DNA of 64,000 nucleotides, taken from the NCBI GenBank assembly GCA_038529355.1, contig JBCBDU010000003.1:62001-126000 (forward strand), written 5' to 3'. Under the pieces are notes generated by a model. That model ran no database searches and was not told where the DNA came from. It saw only the letters and a program-made list of their open reading frames with translations. A program made the translations under genes and the position numbers. The stretch's first letter is position 1. Each line of letters begins with the position of its first letter. The DNA is from CALBPI01 sp038529355 (GTDB taxonomy: Bacteria > Pseudomonadota > Gammaproteobacteria > Steroidobacterales > Woeseiaceae). This document shows, piece by piece, positions 19,026 to 29,807 of this stretch.

Positions 19026-19226
19026 TTACTTGCCGTAGCGTTTACGGAACCGATCTACGCGACCGCCGGAGTCCAGGATCTTCTGTTTGCCGGTGTAGAA
19101 CGGATGGCATGACGAGCACACCTCGACGGTCAGGTCTTTGCCCAGTGTTGAGCGCGTCGTGAACGCAGCGCCGCAGCTGCACGTCACATTAATTTCGGTG
19201 TAGGCCGGATGGGTGTCAGGCTTCAT
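19026..19226 (-). CDS. rpmE: 50S ribosomal protein L31, zinc-binding type
   Basis: L31 bridges the two ribosomal subunits near the 5S rRNA. It is 66 residues long. Cys16, Cys18, Cys37 and Cys40 form the zinc ribbon, so this is the C+ form and not the zinc-starvation paralogue. The conserved C-terminal HPFYTGKQK and the basic tail RFRKRYGK are present. A GGAGAT ribosome site precedes the ATG. A good sigma-70-like promoter lies 61-89 bases upstream, giving a leader of about 55 bases. Confidence 0.97.
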   Translation of the reverse strand: MKPDTHPAYTEINVTCSCGAAFTTRSTLGKDLTVEVCSSCHPFYTGKQKILDSGGRVDRFRKRYGK

Positions 19227-19286
19227 GATCTGGGATCTCCAAACGTGCGCACAGAACGCGCGCGCGTATCCAAAAAAAGGCCGCGT

Positions 19287-19315
19287 ACTATATAGCCGCT
19301 ACGCGCTTTTGACAA
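19287..19315 (-). promoter_or_regulatory. Sigma-70-type promoter of rpmE
   Basis: On the minus strand, TTGTCA (19310-19315) and TATAGT (19287-19292) are separated by exactly 17 bases, one mismatch each from consensus. The -10 box sits inside a 6-bp inverted repeat (19282-19287 / 19300-19305). Transcription would start near 19280 and run into rpmE. Confidence 0.65.
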
Positions 19316-19603
19316 GCGGCTCAAGCGCTTGCTGCCGCGCCGTGGTTTTATCCACAAAACCTGTGGATAAACCTGTGGAAGAAACTTGATTAAGCCACCT
19401 AAGCCCGCGCAACTGTTGACATGTCGTCAGAATGCTCAAAATATCACCATTTCTAAATTAATATATATTTCAATAGATTAGCGATGGTTCCGCAGGTCTG
19501 ACTCGAGCCGAAATGCATTCTGCATTACAAATGCAGTGAGCCGCTGCTACGTGTGCATAAGCGTGTGCGATCCAACCCATAAAATTGCCAATCTGGCAAG
19601 CGC
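19316..19603. other. Gene-free stretch with DnaA-box-like repeats and an AT-rich tract
   Basis: No gene is supported between the rpmE promoter and the hemW stop. It holds a perfect TTATCCACA at 19348-19356 and its perfect inverted copy TGTGGATAA at 19362-19370. A 7/9 match in the same orientation as the second copy follows at 19374-19382. About 55 bases further on, 19437-19481 is over 80 percent A+T. This is the arrangement of DnaA boxes beside an unwinding element. No dnaA, dnaN or mnmG gene is in the window, so it could instead be a DnaA-titration or regulatory site. Confidence 0.45.
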
Positions 19604-20767
19604 TCAGGACGGTAAAAAAATCGCTTGTAAGTCATTGAGGAACCGTTGACCGAGCGTTGTTAGCTCAAATTGCGTAGCGCTACGCACGTCAATTAGACCG
19701 CGCTCGGCCGCCTCGCCCAGTTGCGCCGACACATCGAGCGCCGCCAAACCGGTGCGCCGTTCAAAGTCGCGCAAATCGACCATTTCCAGCAAACGCAGGC
19801 GATTCAGGAAATATTCAAACGCCAGCGAGGCTGCAGGCACCGGCACAATTTCGGGCAATCGCTGCGCTTTGAGCTGGTCGACGTAACTGTTCGGATGCAT
19901 CGGCTGGGCGTATCGAACGGCTGTACCTTGCACCGTCAGCTTGCCGTGCGCACCGGCACCGACCGCCAAATAGTCACCAAAACGCCAGTAATTGAGGTTG
20001 TGCCGACTGCTATCACCGGGTTGCGTCCAGGCCGAAACTTCATATTGCACAAAGCCGGCGGCACGCAGGCTTGCCGCACTCTGCTCGCCAATCGACTGCA
20101 ATACGTCCTCATCGGGCAGTGTCGGCGGCGACGCGTAGAACACCGTGTTTGGCTCCAGCGTTAACTGATAGTGAGACACATGCGTCACACCCAATGCGAT
20201 CGCCGCATGAATGTCGGCAACACCTGCGGCAATTGTCTGGCCGGGCAGGCCGTGCATAACATCAACATTGATGCGCTCAAATCCGGCGCGCTGCGCCTCG
20301 TCCACGGCCCGTACGATCTCATCCGGCCCGTGCAACCGGCCTAATCGTTGCAGCGCCGCAGCATCAAAGCTTTGCGCCCCGATGGAGACCCGATTGACAC
20401 CGGCCGCCGCGTAGCCGGCAAAGCTGTCGCGCTCAAGCACGCCCGGATTGACTTCCATCGTCACCTCAATTTCAGGCTCGAAGCCCCAGGCCGCCTCGGC
20501 AGCAGCAACGATCGCAGCGATCTCGGCCGGTGTGAACACCGATGGCGTGCCGCCACCGATGAAAATCGAGTGCAGCGCCCGGCCGGGGTACTGGCGGACC
20601 TGCAGACGAATGTCTTCTAGCACGGCGGCGACATAGTCGTCGCGCGCAGTGTCTCTGCGCTCAACGGCGGGTAATTGATGCGAATTGAAATCGCAATAGG
20701 GACATTTCTTCACGCACCACGGCAGGTGCACATAGAGCGACAGGGGCAGCTCAGCGATGTGGGTCAT
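19604..20767 (-). CDS. hemW: Radical SAM heme chaperone HemW (HemN-like)
   Basis: This radical SAM protein delivers heme to target proteins and is often misnamed oxygen-independent coproporphyrinogen oxidase. It has 387 residues. The [4Fe-4S] motif CVKKCPYCDFNSH (CxxxCxxC, residues 18-25) is at the N-terminus, followed by SIFIGGGTPS and ITVSIGAQSFD-like elements typical of HemW. It lacks the N-terminal extension of true HemN. The start overlaps the rdgB stop by 17 bases, the normal rdgB-hemW order in gammaproteobacteria. Confidence 0.93.
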   Translation of the reverse strand: MTHIAELPLSLYVHLPWCVKKCPYCDFNSHQLPAVERRDTARDDYVAAVLEDIRLQVRQYPGRALHSIFIGGGTPSVFTPAEIAAIVAAAEAAWGFEPEIEVTMEVNPGVLERDSFAGYAAAGVNRVSIGAQSFDAAALQRLGRLHGPDEIVRAVDEAQRAGFERINVDVMHGLPGQTIAAGVADIHAAIALGVTHVSHYQLTLEPNTVFYASPPTLPDEDVLQSIGEQSAASLRAAGFVQYEVSAWTQPGDSSRHNLNYWRFGDYLAVGAGAHGKLTVQGTAVRYAQPMHPNSYVDQLKAQRLPEIVPVPAASLAFEYFLNRLRLLEMVDLRDFERRTGLAALDVSAQLGEAAERGLIDVRSATQFELTTLGQRFLNDLQAIFLPS

Positions 20768-21365
20768 GCCATCTCGTCAACAGCGGCAACAGCTCGCGCA
20801 GCGCCTCAGCCCGATGGCTCACCGCATTTTTTTCAGCGCGCGACCATTGCGCTGCGGTGGTGTCGCTGCCGTTCGGCACAAACACCGGGTCATAGCCAAA
20901 ACCGCCATCACCATGCGGCTGCGTCGCAATCCGTCCATGCCACTGCCCGTGCGAGATCAGCGGCATCGGATCCTTCGCCGAGCGCATCAACACCATCACG
21001 CAGCAAAAGTGCGCATTACGCTCCGTACCGGTGCGCCCGTCCATTTCACGCAATAGACGGGCGACGTTATCGGCATCGCTAGCATCTGCACCGGCGAAAC
21101 GCGCCGAGTACACGCCAGGTCGACCGTCGAGCGCCGGCACGACGATGCCCGAATCATCGGACAGCGCAGGCAAGCCGGTCTGCTGCGCCGCGTTGCGCGC
21201 CTTAATGATCGCGTTTTCGACAAACGTAGTACCGGTCTCTTCGGCGTCCTCCACGTCGAACGCGGTCTGTGGCAACACCTGCAGCGACAGCGCATCGAGC
21301 AGTGCACCAATCTCGCGAACCTTGCCGGCATTGCCGGTTGCGAGCACTAGCTGCTGCCGGCTCAC
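20751..21365 (-). CDS. rdgB: dITP/XTP pyrophosphatase RdgB (HAM1 family)
   Basis: This housecleaning enzyme hydrolyses dITP and XTP to monophosphates. It is 204 residues. The N-terminal substrate-binding motif is LATGNAGKVREI. The central DDSGIVVPALDGRPGVYSAR is the family signature, and the C-terminal SHRAEAL contains the base-recognition residues. The start is a GTG overlapping the rph stop (GTGA), so it is translationally coupled to rph. Confidence 0.95.
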   Translation of the reverse strand: MSRQQLVLATGNAGKVREIGALLDALSLQVLPQTAFDVEDAEETGTTFVENAIIKARNAAQQTGLPALSDDSGIVVPALDGRPGVYSARFAGADASDADNVARLLREMDGRTGTERNAHFCCVMVLMRSAKDPMPLISHGQWHGRIATQPHGDGGFGYDPVFVPNGSDTTAAQWSRAEKNAVSHRAEALRELLPLLTRWHDPHR

Positions 21366-22084
21366 GCCGCGTCCAGCGCCTGCTGCTGCATCGCTTGCAG
21401 TTCGGCAATCCCGCTCGTCGCCAGCGCCAGCATCTGATCCAGCTCATCGCGACGGAACGCATGTCCTTCGGCTGTGCCTTGCACTTCGATGAAGCCGCCA
21501 GCGTCGTTCATGACCACATTCATGTCCGTCTCCGCCTGCGAGTCTTCGGCATAGTCCAGGTCCAGCACCGGCTCACCGCGATAGACGCCCACAGACACGG
21601 CCGCCAGTCCGCCATGCAGCGGGTTTTTCTTGATTTTGCCATCCGCCAGCAGCTGTTTGACCGCCAGTGACAAGGCAACGTAGGCGCCGGTGATCGATGC
21701 CGTACGCGTGCCGCCGTCGGCCTGCAGCACGTCGCAATCGAGCGTTACAGTGCGCTCGCCGAGCGCGCGCAAATCCACGACGGCGCGCAACGAACGTCCG
21801 ATCAGGCGCTGGATCTCCTGCGTACGACCGGACTGCTTGCCGCGCGCTGCCTCACGCTGACCGCGTGTGTTGGTCGCACCGGGTAACATGCCATATTCGC
21901 CAGTCACCCAGCCTTGCTGCTTACCGCGCAGGAAGGGCGGCACGCGCTCCTCAACGCTCGCCGTACACAGAACACGCGTGTCGCCGCAACTAATCAGCAC
22001 GGAGCCAGCTGCATGCCGGGTATAGCCGGTTTCAATGGTGATCGCGCGCAACTGATCGTTCGCGCGTCCGCTGGGTCGCTGCAT
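21362..22084 (-). CDS. rph: Ribonuclease PH
   Basis: This phosphorolytic 3'-5' exoribonuclease trims tRNA 3' ends. It is 240 residues, the normal length, from the ATG at 22084, which has a perfect GGAGG 6 bases upstream. The open frame extends further upstream but without family similarity. Motifs: RPSGRANDQLR at the start, GWVTGEYGMLPGAT, GRTQEIQRLIGRSLR, and the phosphate-site and Asp-containing LDLDYAEDSQAETDMN. It heads the rph-rdgB-hemW overlapping set. Confidence 0.96.
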   Translation of the reverse strand: MQRPSGRANDQLRAITIETGYTRHAAGSVLISCGDTRVLCTASVEERVPPFLRGKQQGWVTGEYGMLPGATNTRGQREAARGKQSGRTQEIQRLIGRSLRAVVDLRALGERTVTLDCDVLQADGGTRTASITGAYVALSLAVKQLLADGKIKKNPLHGGLAAVSVGVYRGEPVLDLDYAEDSQAETDMNVVMNDAGGFIEVQGTAEGHAFRRDELDQMLALATSGIAELQAMQQQALDAA

Positions 22085-22143
22085 GGTAGGCCTCCAATAA
22101 ATGTTGGCCGCGAGTATAGAGGACACGGCGCCGCCGGTGTCGG

Positions 22144-22887
22144 TCAGTCTACCCAGCGCAGTGCAGCAACCGTCGTATTGTCGGCACGTTTGCCGTTGTT
22201 TTTGATGGCCAGATCGCACATCACCTTCAGCACCATTGGCAGCGGCATTTCAGTCTCATAGCTCAACTGAATCAGCGTTTCGTCCGGCAGGCCAGACCAC
22301 AGGCCGTCGCTGCACAGCAGCAACACATCACCGGGCATCAGGTCCCGCTTACGCGACACGGTTATACCGGGCAGCGCGTCATCACCGCCTAGGCACGACT
22401 CAACATAATTGCGCATCGGATGCTCTTGCGCTTCGGCGCGACTGATGACGCCCTCATGAATCAACACTTCCACGTGCGAATGATCGCGCGTGACATGATG
22501 AATCTCATGATCGCGTAACAGGTAGATTCGCGAGTCACCGACGTGCACCCAATAGCAGGCATCGTCCTGCACAAGACAGATTGCACAAGTCGCACGCGGC
22601 CGGCTATCGACATCGCGATCCTTACCCAGCGCAACGACGGCGTCGTGCGCGATACTGACCGCGCGGTACAAAAAACCCTGCACGTCGAAAACCGGTTGCG
22701 GGGTGCTATCGAACACGCGTTGCACAGCCGCCAGCGCCGTCTCGGCGGCAATCGCGCCATCGGAATGCCCACCCATACCATCGAACACCATCAGCAACGC
22801 CGCTTCCTCACCAATCGCAATCTCGGCGCGATCTTGATTGTCCTTGCGTTTGCCGATGAGGCTCAGTTTTGCAAATTCGATGTTCAA
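22144..22887 (-). CDS. PP2C-type Ser/Thr protein phosphatase
   Basis: This metal-dependent protein phosphatase (247 residues) is the stand-alone Stp1-like kind. Metal-binding motifs are KRKDNQDRA near the N-terminus, VFDGMGGH (about residues 34-41), VGDSRIYLL, LCSDGLW and the final ADNTTVAAL. The start appears to be TTG at 22887, because no ATG lies upstream of the first motif. No partner Ser/Thr kinase is next to it in this window. It precedes rph by 59 bases on the same strand and is divergent from yicC. The substrate is unknown. Confidence 0.88.
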   Translation of the reverse strand: MNIEFAKLSLIGKRKDNQDRAEIAIGEEAALLMVFDGMGGHSDGAIAAETALAAVQRVFDSTPQPVFDVQGFLYRAVSIAHDAVVALGKDRDVDSRPRATCAICLVQDDACYWVHVGDSRIYLLRDHEIHHVTRDHSHVEVLIHEGVISRAEAQEHPMRNYVESCLGGDDALPGITVSRKRDLMPGDVLLLCSDGLWSGLPDETLIQLSYETEMPLPMVLKVMCDLAIKNNGKRADNTTVAALRWVD

Positions 22888-23111
22888 CCGGGATCAACTT
22901 CCGAAGCGCTGTAACGCCATCCAGTGGCACGTTATGATGTGACGCGTGCTGGTGCTCTAAGACCGGCGACCGCGGTCGCTAACCACGAAATAATCCGGCG
23001 CGTCGGCACGCAACATAAAACAAGATACCAGCCGCGCTATGTGCGCCGCCATGATCTGGCGCACAGAATACCGGCACGCCTAACCTACTGAGCCCGAAGT
23101 TTGACGCCATC

Positions 23112-23987
23112 ATGACCAACAGCCTGCACAGCATGACGGGATTTGCCCGCATCGAAACTGCCACTCCCGATGGCGCACTGAGTTGGGAAATTCGCAGCGT
23201 CAACCACCGCTATCTCGATGTTCAGCTGCGCTTGCCGGACAGCCTGCGACGCTTTGAACATCAACTGCGCAAACTGGCCACGCGAACGCTTGCGCGCGGC
23301 AAAGTCGATTGCACGTTGACGCTGAGCCGCGACAGCCAGTCGCAACAACAGCTCAATATCAATCCCGATGCGCTCGCGGCTTTGCGCGCCGCGACCGATA
23401 CGGTGCAACAAACGCTACCCGCGGCCGAATCGCCGGCAGTCATCGAGGTGTTGCGCTGGCCGGGCGTGCTGCAGGACCGCGAACGCGATGACGAAGCCCT
23501 TGCTGATCCGCTACTGGACGGTTTTCGACAGGCGTTAACGCAGTTGGTGAGCATGCGCCGCGTCGAAGGCGAACACCTCAATACCCTACTGTTACAACGT
23601 TGCGCCGATCTTGATACGTTGGCCAAATCCGTGCGCAAACGCCGTCCGGCGGTGCTGGCTGCATGTCGCAGCAAGATGCTGGAACGACTGGAGCGACTGG
23701 ATGTCAGCGCGGACCCCAATCGGCTGGAAACCGAGCTCGCACTGGTTGCGCAGAAGCTGGATGTAGACGAAGAGCTGGATCGACTGGAAGGCCATCTAGT
23801 CGCAATGCGAGACATTCTGGCAGCCGGTGGCCCGTGCGGCAGAAAGCTCGACTTCCTGATTCAGGAGCTCAATCGCGAGGCCAACACGCTAGCGTCGAAA
23901 GCGGCGGATGCGGCGACAACCAGCGACGCCGTTGATATGAAGGTGGCCATCGAACAAATGCGTGAGCAGGTGCAAAACGTTGAGTAA
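23112..23987 (+). CDS. yicC: YicC family endoribonuclease
   Basis: This 291-residue cytosolic protein belongs to the YicC/YloC family, members of which act as endoribonucleases. The N-terminus HSMTGFARIE and WEIRSVNHRYLDV (about residues 6-38) and the C-terminal KLDFLIQELNREANTLASK are diagnostic. The ATG at 23112 is the only sensible start. It overlaps the gmk start, the typical yicC-gmk pairing in gammaproteobacteria, and is divergent from the PP2C gene across a 224-base spacer in which I see no other gene. Confidence 0.93.
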   Translation: MTNSLHSMTGFARIETATPDGALSWEIRSVNHRYLDVQLRLPDSLRRFEHQLRKLATRTLARGKVDCTLTLSRDSQSQQQLNINPDALAALRAATDTVQQTLPAAESPAVIEVLRWPGVLQDRERDDEALADPLLDGFRQALTQLVSMRRVEGEHLNTLLLQRCADLDTLAKSVRKRRPAVLAACRSKMLERLERLDVSADPNRLETELALVAQKLDVDEELDRLEGHLVAMRDILAAGGPCGRKLDFLIQELNREANTLASKAADAATTSDAVDMKVAIEQMREQVQNVE

Positions 23988-24612
23988 GCGTATTCGTCGT
24001 GGCCGGCTCGTGGTGATTTCCGCGCCGTCGGGCGCCGGTAAAACAACGCTGGTACGCGGTTTGATCGCGCGCGATCCGCGCTTTGAGTTCTCCGTGTCCT
24101 ACACGACGCGGGAGAAGCGTCCGAATGAAACCGATGGCGTCGATTACCACTTCGTGACGACAGCCCGCTTCGAACAATTCAAGGCGGCTGGCGAATTTCT
24201 CGAATATGCACAAGTATTCGACAACTACTACGCGACGGGTCGTGAAGCGGTGGAAACCCTGCTGCGCGCCGGCCGTCATGTCGTCGTGGAAATCGACTGG
24301 CAAGGCGCACGGCAGGTACGCGCACAAATGCCGGATTGCTGCTGTATTTTCATCGTGCCGCCATCGGTGGCGGCACTCGAGTCGCGGTTGCGCAGCCGCC
24401 AAACCGACTCGGATCAGGTGATTCGCCGCAGGCTGCGTGATTCGCTGGATGATCTGTCGCACTGGCGTGAATTCGACTACATCGTCGTTAACGATCACCT
24501 GGAAGCGGCGCTCGACGAATTGGCAGGGTTAGCCAGCGGGCGCTTGCGCCGCAATCGGGTCGGCACCCAACGCGTTGCCAGACGTATGCAGCGACTGCTC
24601 GGCGACAGCTAA
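23980..24612 (+). CDS. gmk: Guanylate kinase
   Basis: This converts GMP plus ATP to GDP plus ADP. The P-loop ISAPSGAGKTT is followed by the GMP-binding SYTTREKRPNETDGVDYHFV, and YIVVNDHLEAAL lies near the C-terminus. A TTG at 23980 overlaps the yicC stop and gives 210 residues with a normal-length N-terminus. A GTG at 23962 in the same frame would add six residues. I prefer the TTG because known Gmk proteins have only about ten residues before the first strand. The gene is coupled to yicC. Confidence 0.95.
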   Translation: MSKRIRRGRLVVISAPSGAGKTTLVRGLIARDPRFEFSVSYTTREKRPNETDGVDYHFVTTARFEQFKAAGEFLEYAQVFDNYYATGREAVETLLRAGRHVVVEIDWQGARQVRAQMPDCCCIFIVPPSVAALESRLRSRQTDSDQVIRRRLRDSLDDLSHWREFDYIVVNDHLEAALDELAGLASGRLRRNRVGTQRVARRMQRLLGDS

Positions 24613-24693
24613 AACTTGTGCACTTTTCGCTGGCCATCACCGGCTGGCTTCGCTTACACTGTCGGGTCACCCTTTTTACCGGAATAGAGCCCT

Positions 24694-24975
24694 ATGGCAC
24701 GCATTACCGTCGAGGACTGCCTCGAGAACGTCGACAACATTTTTGATCTGGTGCTGATCGCCGCCAAGCGCGCACGTCGCCTGGCCAATGGCGCTGATGC
24801 GACCCTTGAGTGGGAAAACGACAAACCCACCGTGCTTGCGCTGCGCGAGATAGCAGAGGGTAACGTGACAGCCGCCATTCTGGACGAGCCGGATCTGCCG
24901 CCCGAAGAGCTGCTGCGACCGGAGCCCATCGCCGAAGATGTGATGCCGTTGCGTGCGCTGGGATTGGGCGACTGA
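24694..24975 (+). CDS. rpoZ: DNA-directed RNA polymerase omega subunit
   Basis: This small subunit (93 residues) helps RNA polymerase assembly and binds ppGpp with beta'. The N-terminus MARITVEDCLENVDN and LVLIAAKRARRLANG are hallmark omega sequence. One small oddity is NIF where most omegas have NRF at about residues 15-17. It is followed after 28 bases by spoT, the classical rpoZ-spoT arrangement that groups a ppGpp target with its synthetase. Confidence 0.96.
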   Translation: MARITVEDCLENVDNIFDLVLIAAKRARRLANGADATLEWENDKPTVLALREIAEGNVTAAILDEPDLPPEELLRPEPIAEDVMPLRALGLGD

Positions 24976-25003
24976 CACCAGCGGACGCTGATGCCATGCT
25001 CCA

Positions 25004-27214
25004 TTGCCCGCGCCACTGCTGCAACCAGCAACGCTTGCTGTGTCAACAGTAGGCGAACGCGGGCTTGATTACGCTTCCGGACTGCTAGACCGGTTCGCCA
25101 ACAGTCGTTGGGCAACCGGATTCAAAAAACTACTCGACGAACTGCGCGCCTATCTGCCCGCTGAGCAGATAGAGCTCGTTGCGCGCGCCTACGAATTTGG
25201 TGCCGCGGCGCATCACGGCCAGAAGCGTAAATCGGGCGCACCCTACATCAGCCATCCTGTCGCGGTGGCGACAATCCTTGCCGAGATGCGGATGGACGCC
25301 GAAACCATCGCTGCGGCCATCCTGCACGATGTCATTGAAGACACGCCAGCTGCTGCCGATGAGCTCGAAGCTCAGTTCGGCAAGGCCGTGACCACGCTCG
25401 TTGAAGGGGTCACCAAACTCGACCAGGTGCAATTCAAGAGTCGCGCCGAGGCGCAGGCCAGCAGCTTTCGCAAAATGTTGCTGGCCATGGTCGAGGATAT
25501 TCGCGTCATCCTCGTCAAACTCGCCGACCGCTTGCACAACATGCGCACAATGGAATCGATGCCGCCCGACAAGCAGCGACGGATCGCGCGCGAAACACTG
25601 GAGATCTACGCGCCCATCGCCAACCGTTTGGGCATCAACACGATCAAGGTAGAGCTCGAGGAGCTGGGCTTTCGCTATCTGTACCCGTATCGCTACCAGG
25701 TCCTGCGCAATGCGATCCGCAAATCGACTGGTAACCAAAAGCGCGTCATCGCGCAATTGTCCGAAACGCTAGGCGCCGCGCTGCACTCGCACAACATCCG
25801 CGGCGAGGTGCTCGGGCGCCGCAAGAACCTGTACAGCATCTACCAGAAGATGCAGGAAAAACGCATTTCGCTGAGCGAAATCGTCGACGTCTACGGTTTT
25901 CGCATCATCGTCGATTCGGTCGACACCTGCTATCGCTGTCTGGGTCTGGTGCACAAACTCTACCGACCGATGCCCGGTCGCTTCAAGGATTACATCGCGA
26001 TCCCGCGCATCAACGGCTATCAGTCGCTACACACGACCTGTTTTGGACCACGCGGCCTGCCATTGGAAGTACAGATCCGTACGGGCGCAATGGATATGTT
26101 GGCCGAAGACGGCATCGCATCGCACTGGCAATACAAAGCAACAGACAGCGGCTCCAACTCGTCCCAACAACGCGCACGCGAATGGCTGGGCCGGCTGATG
26201 GAGATGGACGAAACTGCCAGCTCCGAAGAATTCATGGAACACGTCAAGGTCGACCTGTTTCCGGATAAGGTGTACGTATTCACGCCCAAGGGTGACATCC
26301 TGCGCCTGCCGCGCGGTGCGACTCCGGTCGACTTCGCCTATGCCGTGCACACCGATGTCGGCAATCGTTGCGTCGCCGCCAAGATTGATCGTCGTCTGGT
26401 GCCGTTGCGTAGCCAGCTAACGAACGGCCAAAGCGTGGAAATCATTACGGCACGCGGCGCCAAGCCCAATCCGAGTTGGGTGAACTATGTCGTGACCGCC
26501 AAAGCGCGTACGGCGATTCGGCAATACCTGAAGAACCTGCGTCAGGATGAGGCACGCGATCTGGGCAAACGCATGCTCAACGCAGCGCTCGGCGAATTCT
26601 CGTTGTCGATTCGCAAGCTGCCGCGCGCGCGCATCAACGACTATCTCGAAGAGATTGGTTTGAACAATCTGACCGAGCTGTATGAACAACTCGGCCTTGG
26701 CGAGCGGCTGGCACCACTGGCCGCCAAGCAATTGATGACCGAGCAAAGCGAATCGAGCAACCTGAAGGACGAGCCGCTAACGATTTCCGGCACCGAAGGG
26801 ATGGTGGTCACCTACGCGCGCTGCTGTAGCCCGATTCCCGGCGATACCATCATGGGCTATTTGAGCTCGGGCCGCGGCATCGTCGTGCATCGCACGCAGT
26901 GCGGCAACCTGTCGAGCTTTCGCAAACACGCCGAAAAGTGGATCGACGTCGAGTGGCTAGATGGCATTGATCAGCGGTTCCACGTGTTGCTCACTGTTGA
27001 AGCGGTCAATCGCATGGGCGTTTTGGCCGAGGTTGCCTCGACCATCGCCGGCGTCGGCTCCAACATCGATCAGGTCGAAGTGCGCTCGAAAGACATCGAC
27101 ACATCCAACCTTGCCTTCGGCGTGGAGGTGACCGATCGCGTCCACCTGGCCAACGTGATGCGCAGCATCCGGGCGATGAAGAGTGTGCTGCGCGTCTCCA
27201 GAAACCTCGCCTGA
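25004..27214 (+). CDS. spoT: Bifunctional (p)ppGpp synthetase/hydrolase SpoT
   Basis: This makes and degrades the stringent-response alarmone. Domains in order: HD hydrolase (about 50-200) with ISHPVAVATIL, AAILHDVIEDT and KLADRLHNMRTM; synthetase (about 240-360) with VYGFRIIVDS and RFKDYIAIPRINGYQSLHTT; TGS (about 405-465) with VYVFTPKGDILRLPRGATP; helical region; and a C-terminal ACT domain (about 655-735). The HD residues and the RFKD form of the synthetase loop indicate a bifunctional, SpoT-like enzyme. No ATG is available; TTG at 25004 or GTG at 25040 is the start. Length is a little over the usual 700. Confidence 0.95.
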   Translation: MPAPLLQPATLAVSTVGERGLDYASGLLDRFANSRWATGFKKLLDELRAYLPAEQIELVARAYEFGAAAHHGQKRKSGAPYISHPVAVATILAEMRMDAETIAAAILHDVIEDTPAAADELEAQFGKAVTTLVEGVTKLDQVQFKSRAEAQASSFRKMLLAMVEDIRVILVKLADRLHNMRTMESMPPDKQRRIARETLEIYAPIANRLGINTIKVELEELGFRYLYPYRYQVLRNAIRKSTGNQKRVIAQLSETLGAALHSHNIRGEVLGRRKNLYSIYQKMQEKRISLSEIVDVYGFRIIVDSVDTCYRCLGLVHKLYRPMPGRFKDYIAIPRINGYQSLHTTCFGPRGLPLEVQIRTGAMDMLAEDGIASHWQYKATDSGSNSSQQRAREWLGRLMEMDETASSEEFMEHVKVDLFPDKVYVFTPKGDILRLPRGATPVDFAYAVHTDVGNRCVAAKIDRRLVPLRSQLTNGQSVEIITARGAKPNPSWVNYVVTAKARTAIRQYLKNLRQDEARDLGKRMLNAALGEFSLSIRKLPRARINDYLEEIGLNNLTELYEQLGLGERLAPLAAKQLMTEQSESSNLKDEPLTISGTEGMVVTYARCCSPIPGDTIMGYLSSGRGIVVHRTQCGNLSSFRKHAEKWIDVEWLDGIDQRFHVLLTVEAVNRMGVLAEVASTIAGVGSNIDQVEVRSKDIDTSNLAFGVEVTDRVHLANVMRSIRAMKSVLRVSRNLA

Positions 27215-27287
27215 CGCACAACACCGCGCAACGTCCGACCAGCAACTTCGCATATACTGCATGCCTGACCTAGCAAGGCGAGCAAAC

Positions 27288-27668
27288 ATGTTACGTAAAC
27301 CGATTCAAACTGATCAGGCACCCGGTGCTATCGGCACTTACTCGCAGGCAATCCGCACCGGTGACCTGCTGTTTATCTCGGGGCAAATACCGCTTGAGCC
27401 GGTCTCAATGACCGTCGTCGATGGCGACTTCAAAACACGCGTGCGACAAGTCTTCCAAAACCTGCAGCACGTCACCGAGGCCGCCGGGGGCAACTTGTCG
27501 AACGCCGTCAAAGTGACCATTTTCCTGACCGACATGAATGACTTTGCTGCTGTTAATGAAGTCATGAGCGAGTTCTTCACAACACCGTATCCGGCGCGCG
27601 CCGCTGTCGGCGTTGCCGCCCTGCCAAAAGGTGTCGATGTTGAAGCTGACGCCGTCGTGGCGCTGTAA
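27288..27668 (+). CDS. ridA: RidA family enamine/imine deaminase
   Basis: This hydrolyses reactive enamine/imine intermediates such as 2-aminoacrylate to 2-oxoacids plus ammonia, protecting PLP enzymes. It is 126 residues from the ATG at 27288. The C-terminal signature region PARAAVGVAALPKGVDVEADA contains the active-site Arg and the acidic residue. ISGQIPLEP is also conserved. It lies between spoT and recG as in E. coli relatives. It begins 73 bases after spoT and ends 12 bases before recG. Confidence 0.95.
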   Translation: MLRKPIQTDQAPGAIGTYSQAIRTGDLLFISGQIPLEPVSMTVVDGDFKTRVRQVFQNLQHVTEAAGGNLSNAVKVTIFLTDMNDFAAVNEVMSEFFTTPYPARAAVGVAALPKGVDVEADAVVAL

Positions 27669-27680
27669 CAGGCAGCGTTG

Positions 27681-29765
<2,085 letters not shown>

Positions 29766-29807
29766 ACTATCGGGCTGAGGCACGATTTGAAGGCACGGCA
29801 ATACGCT

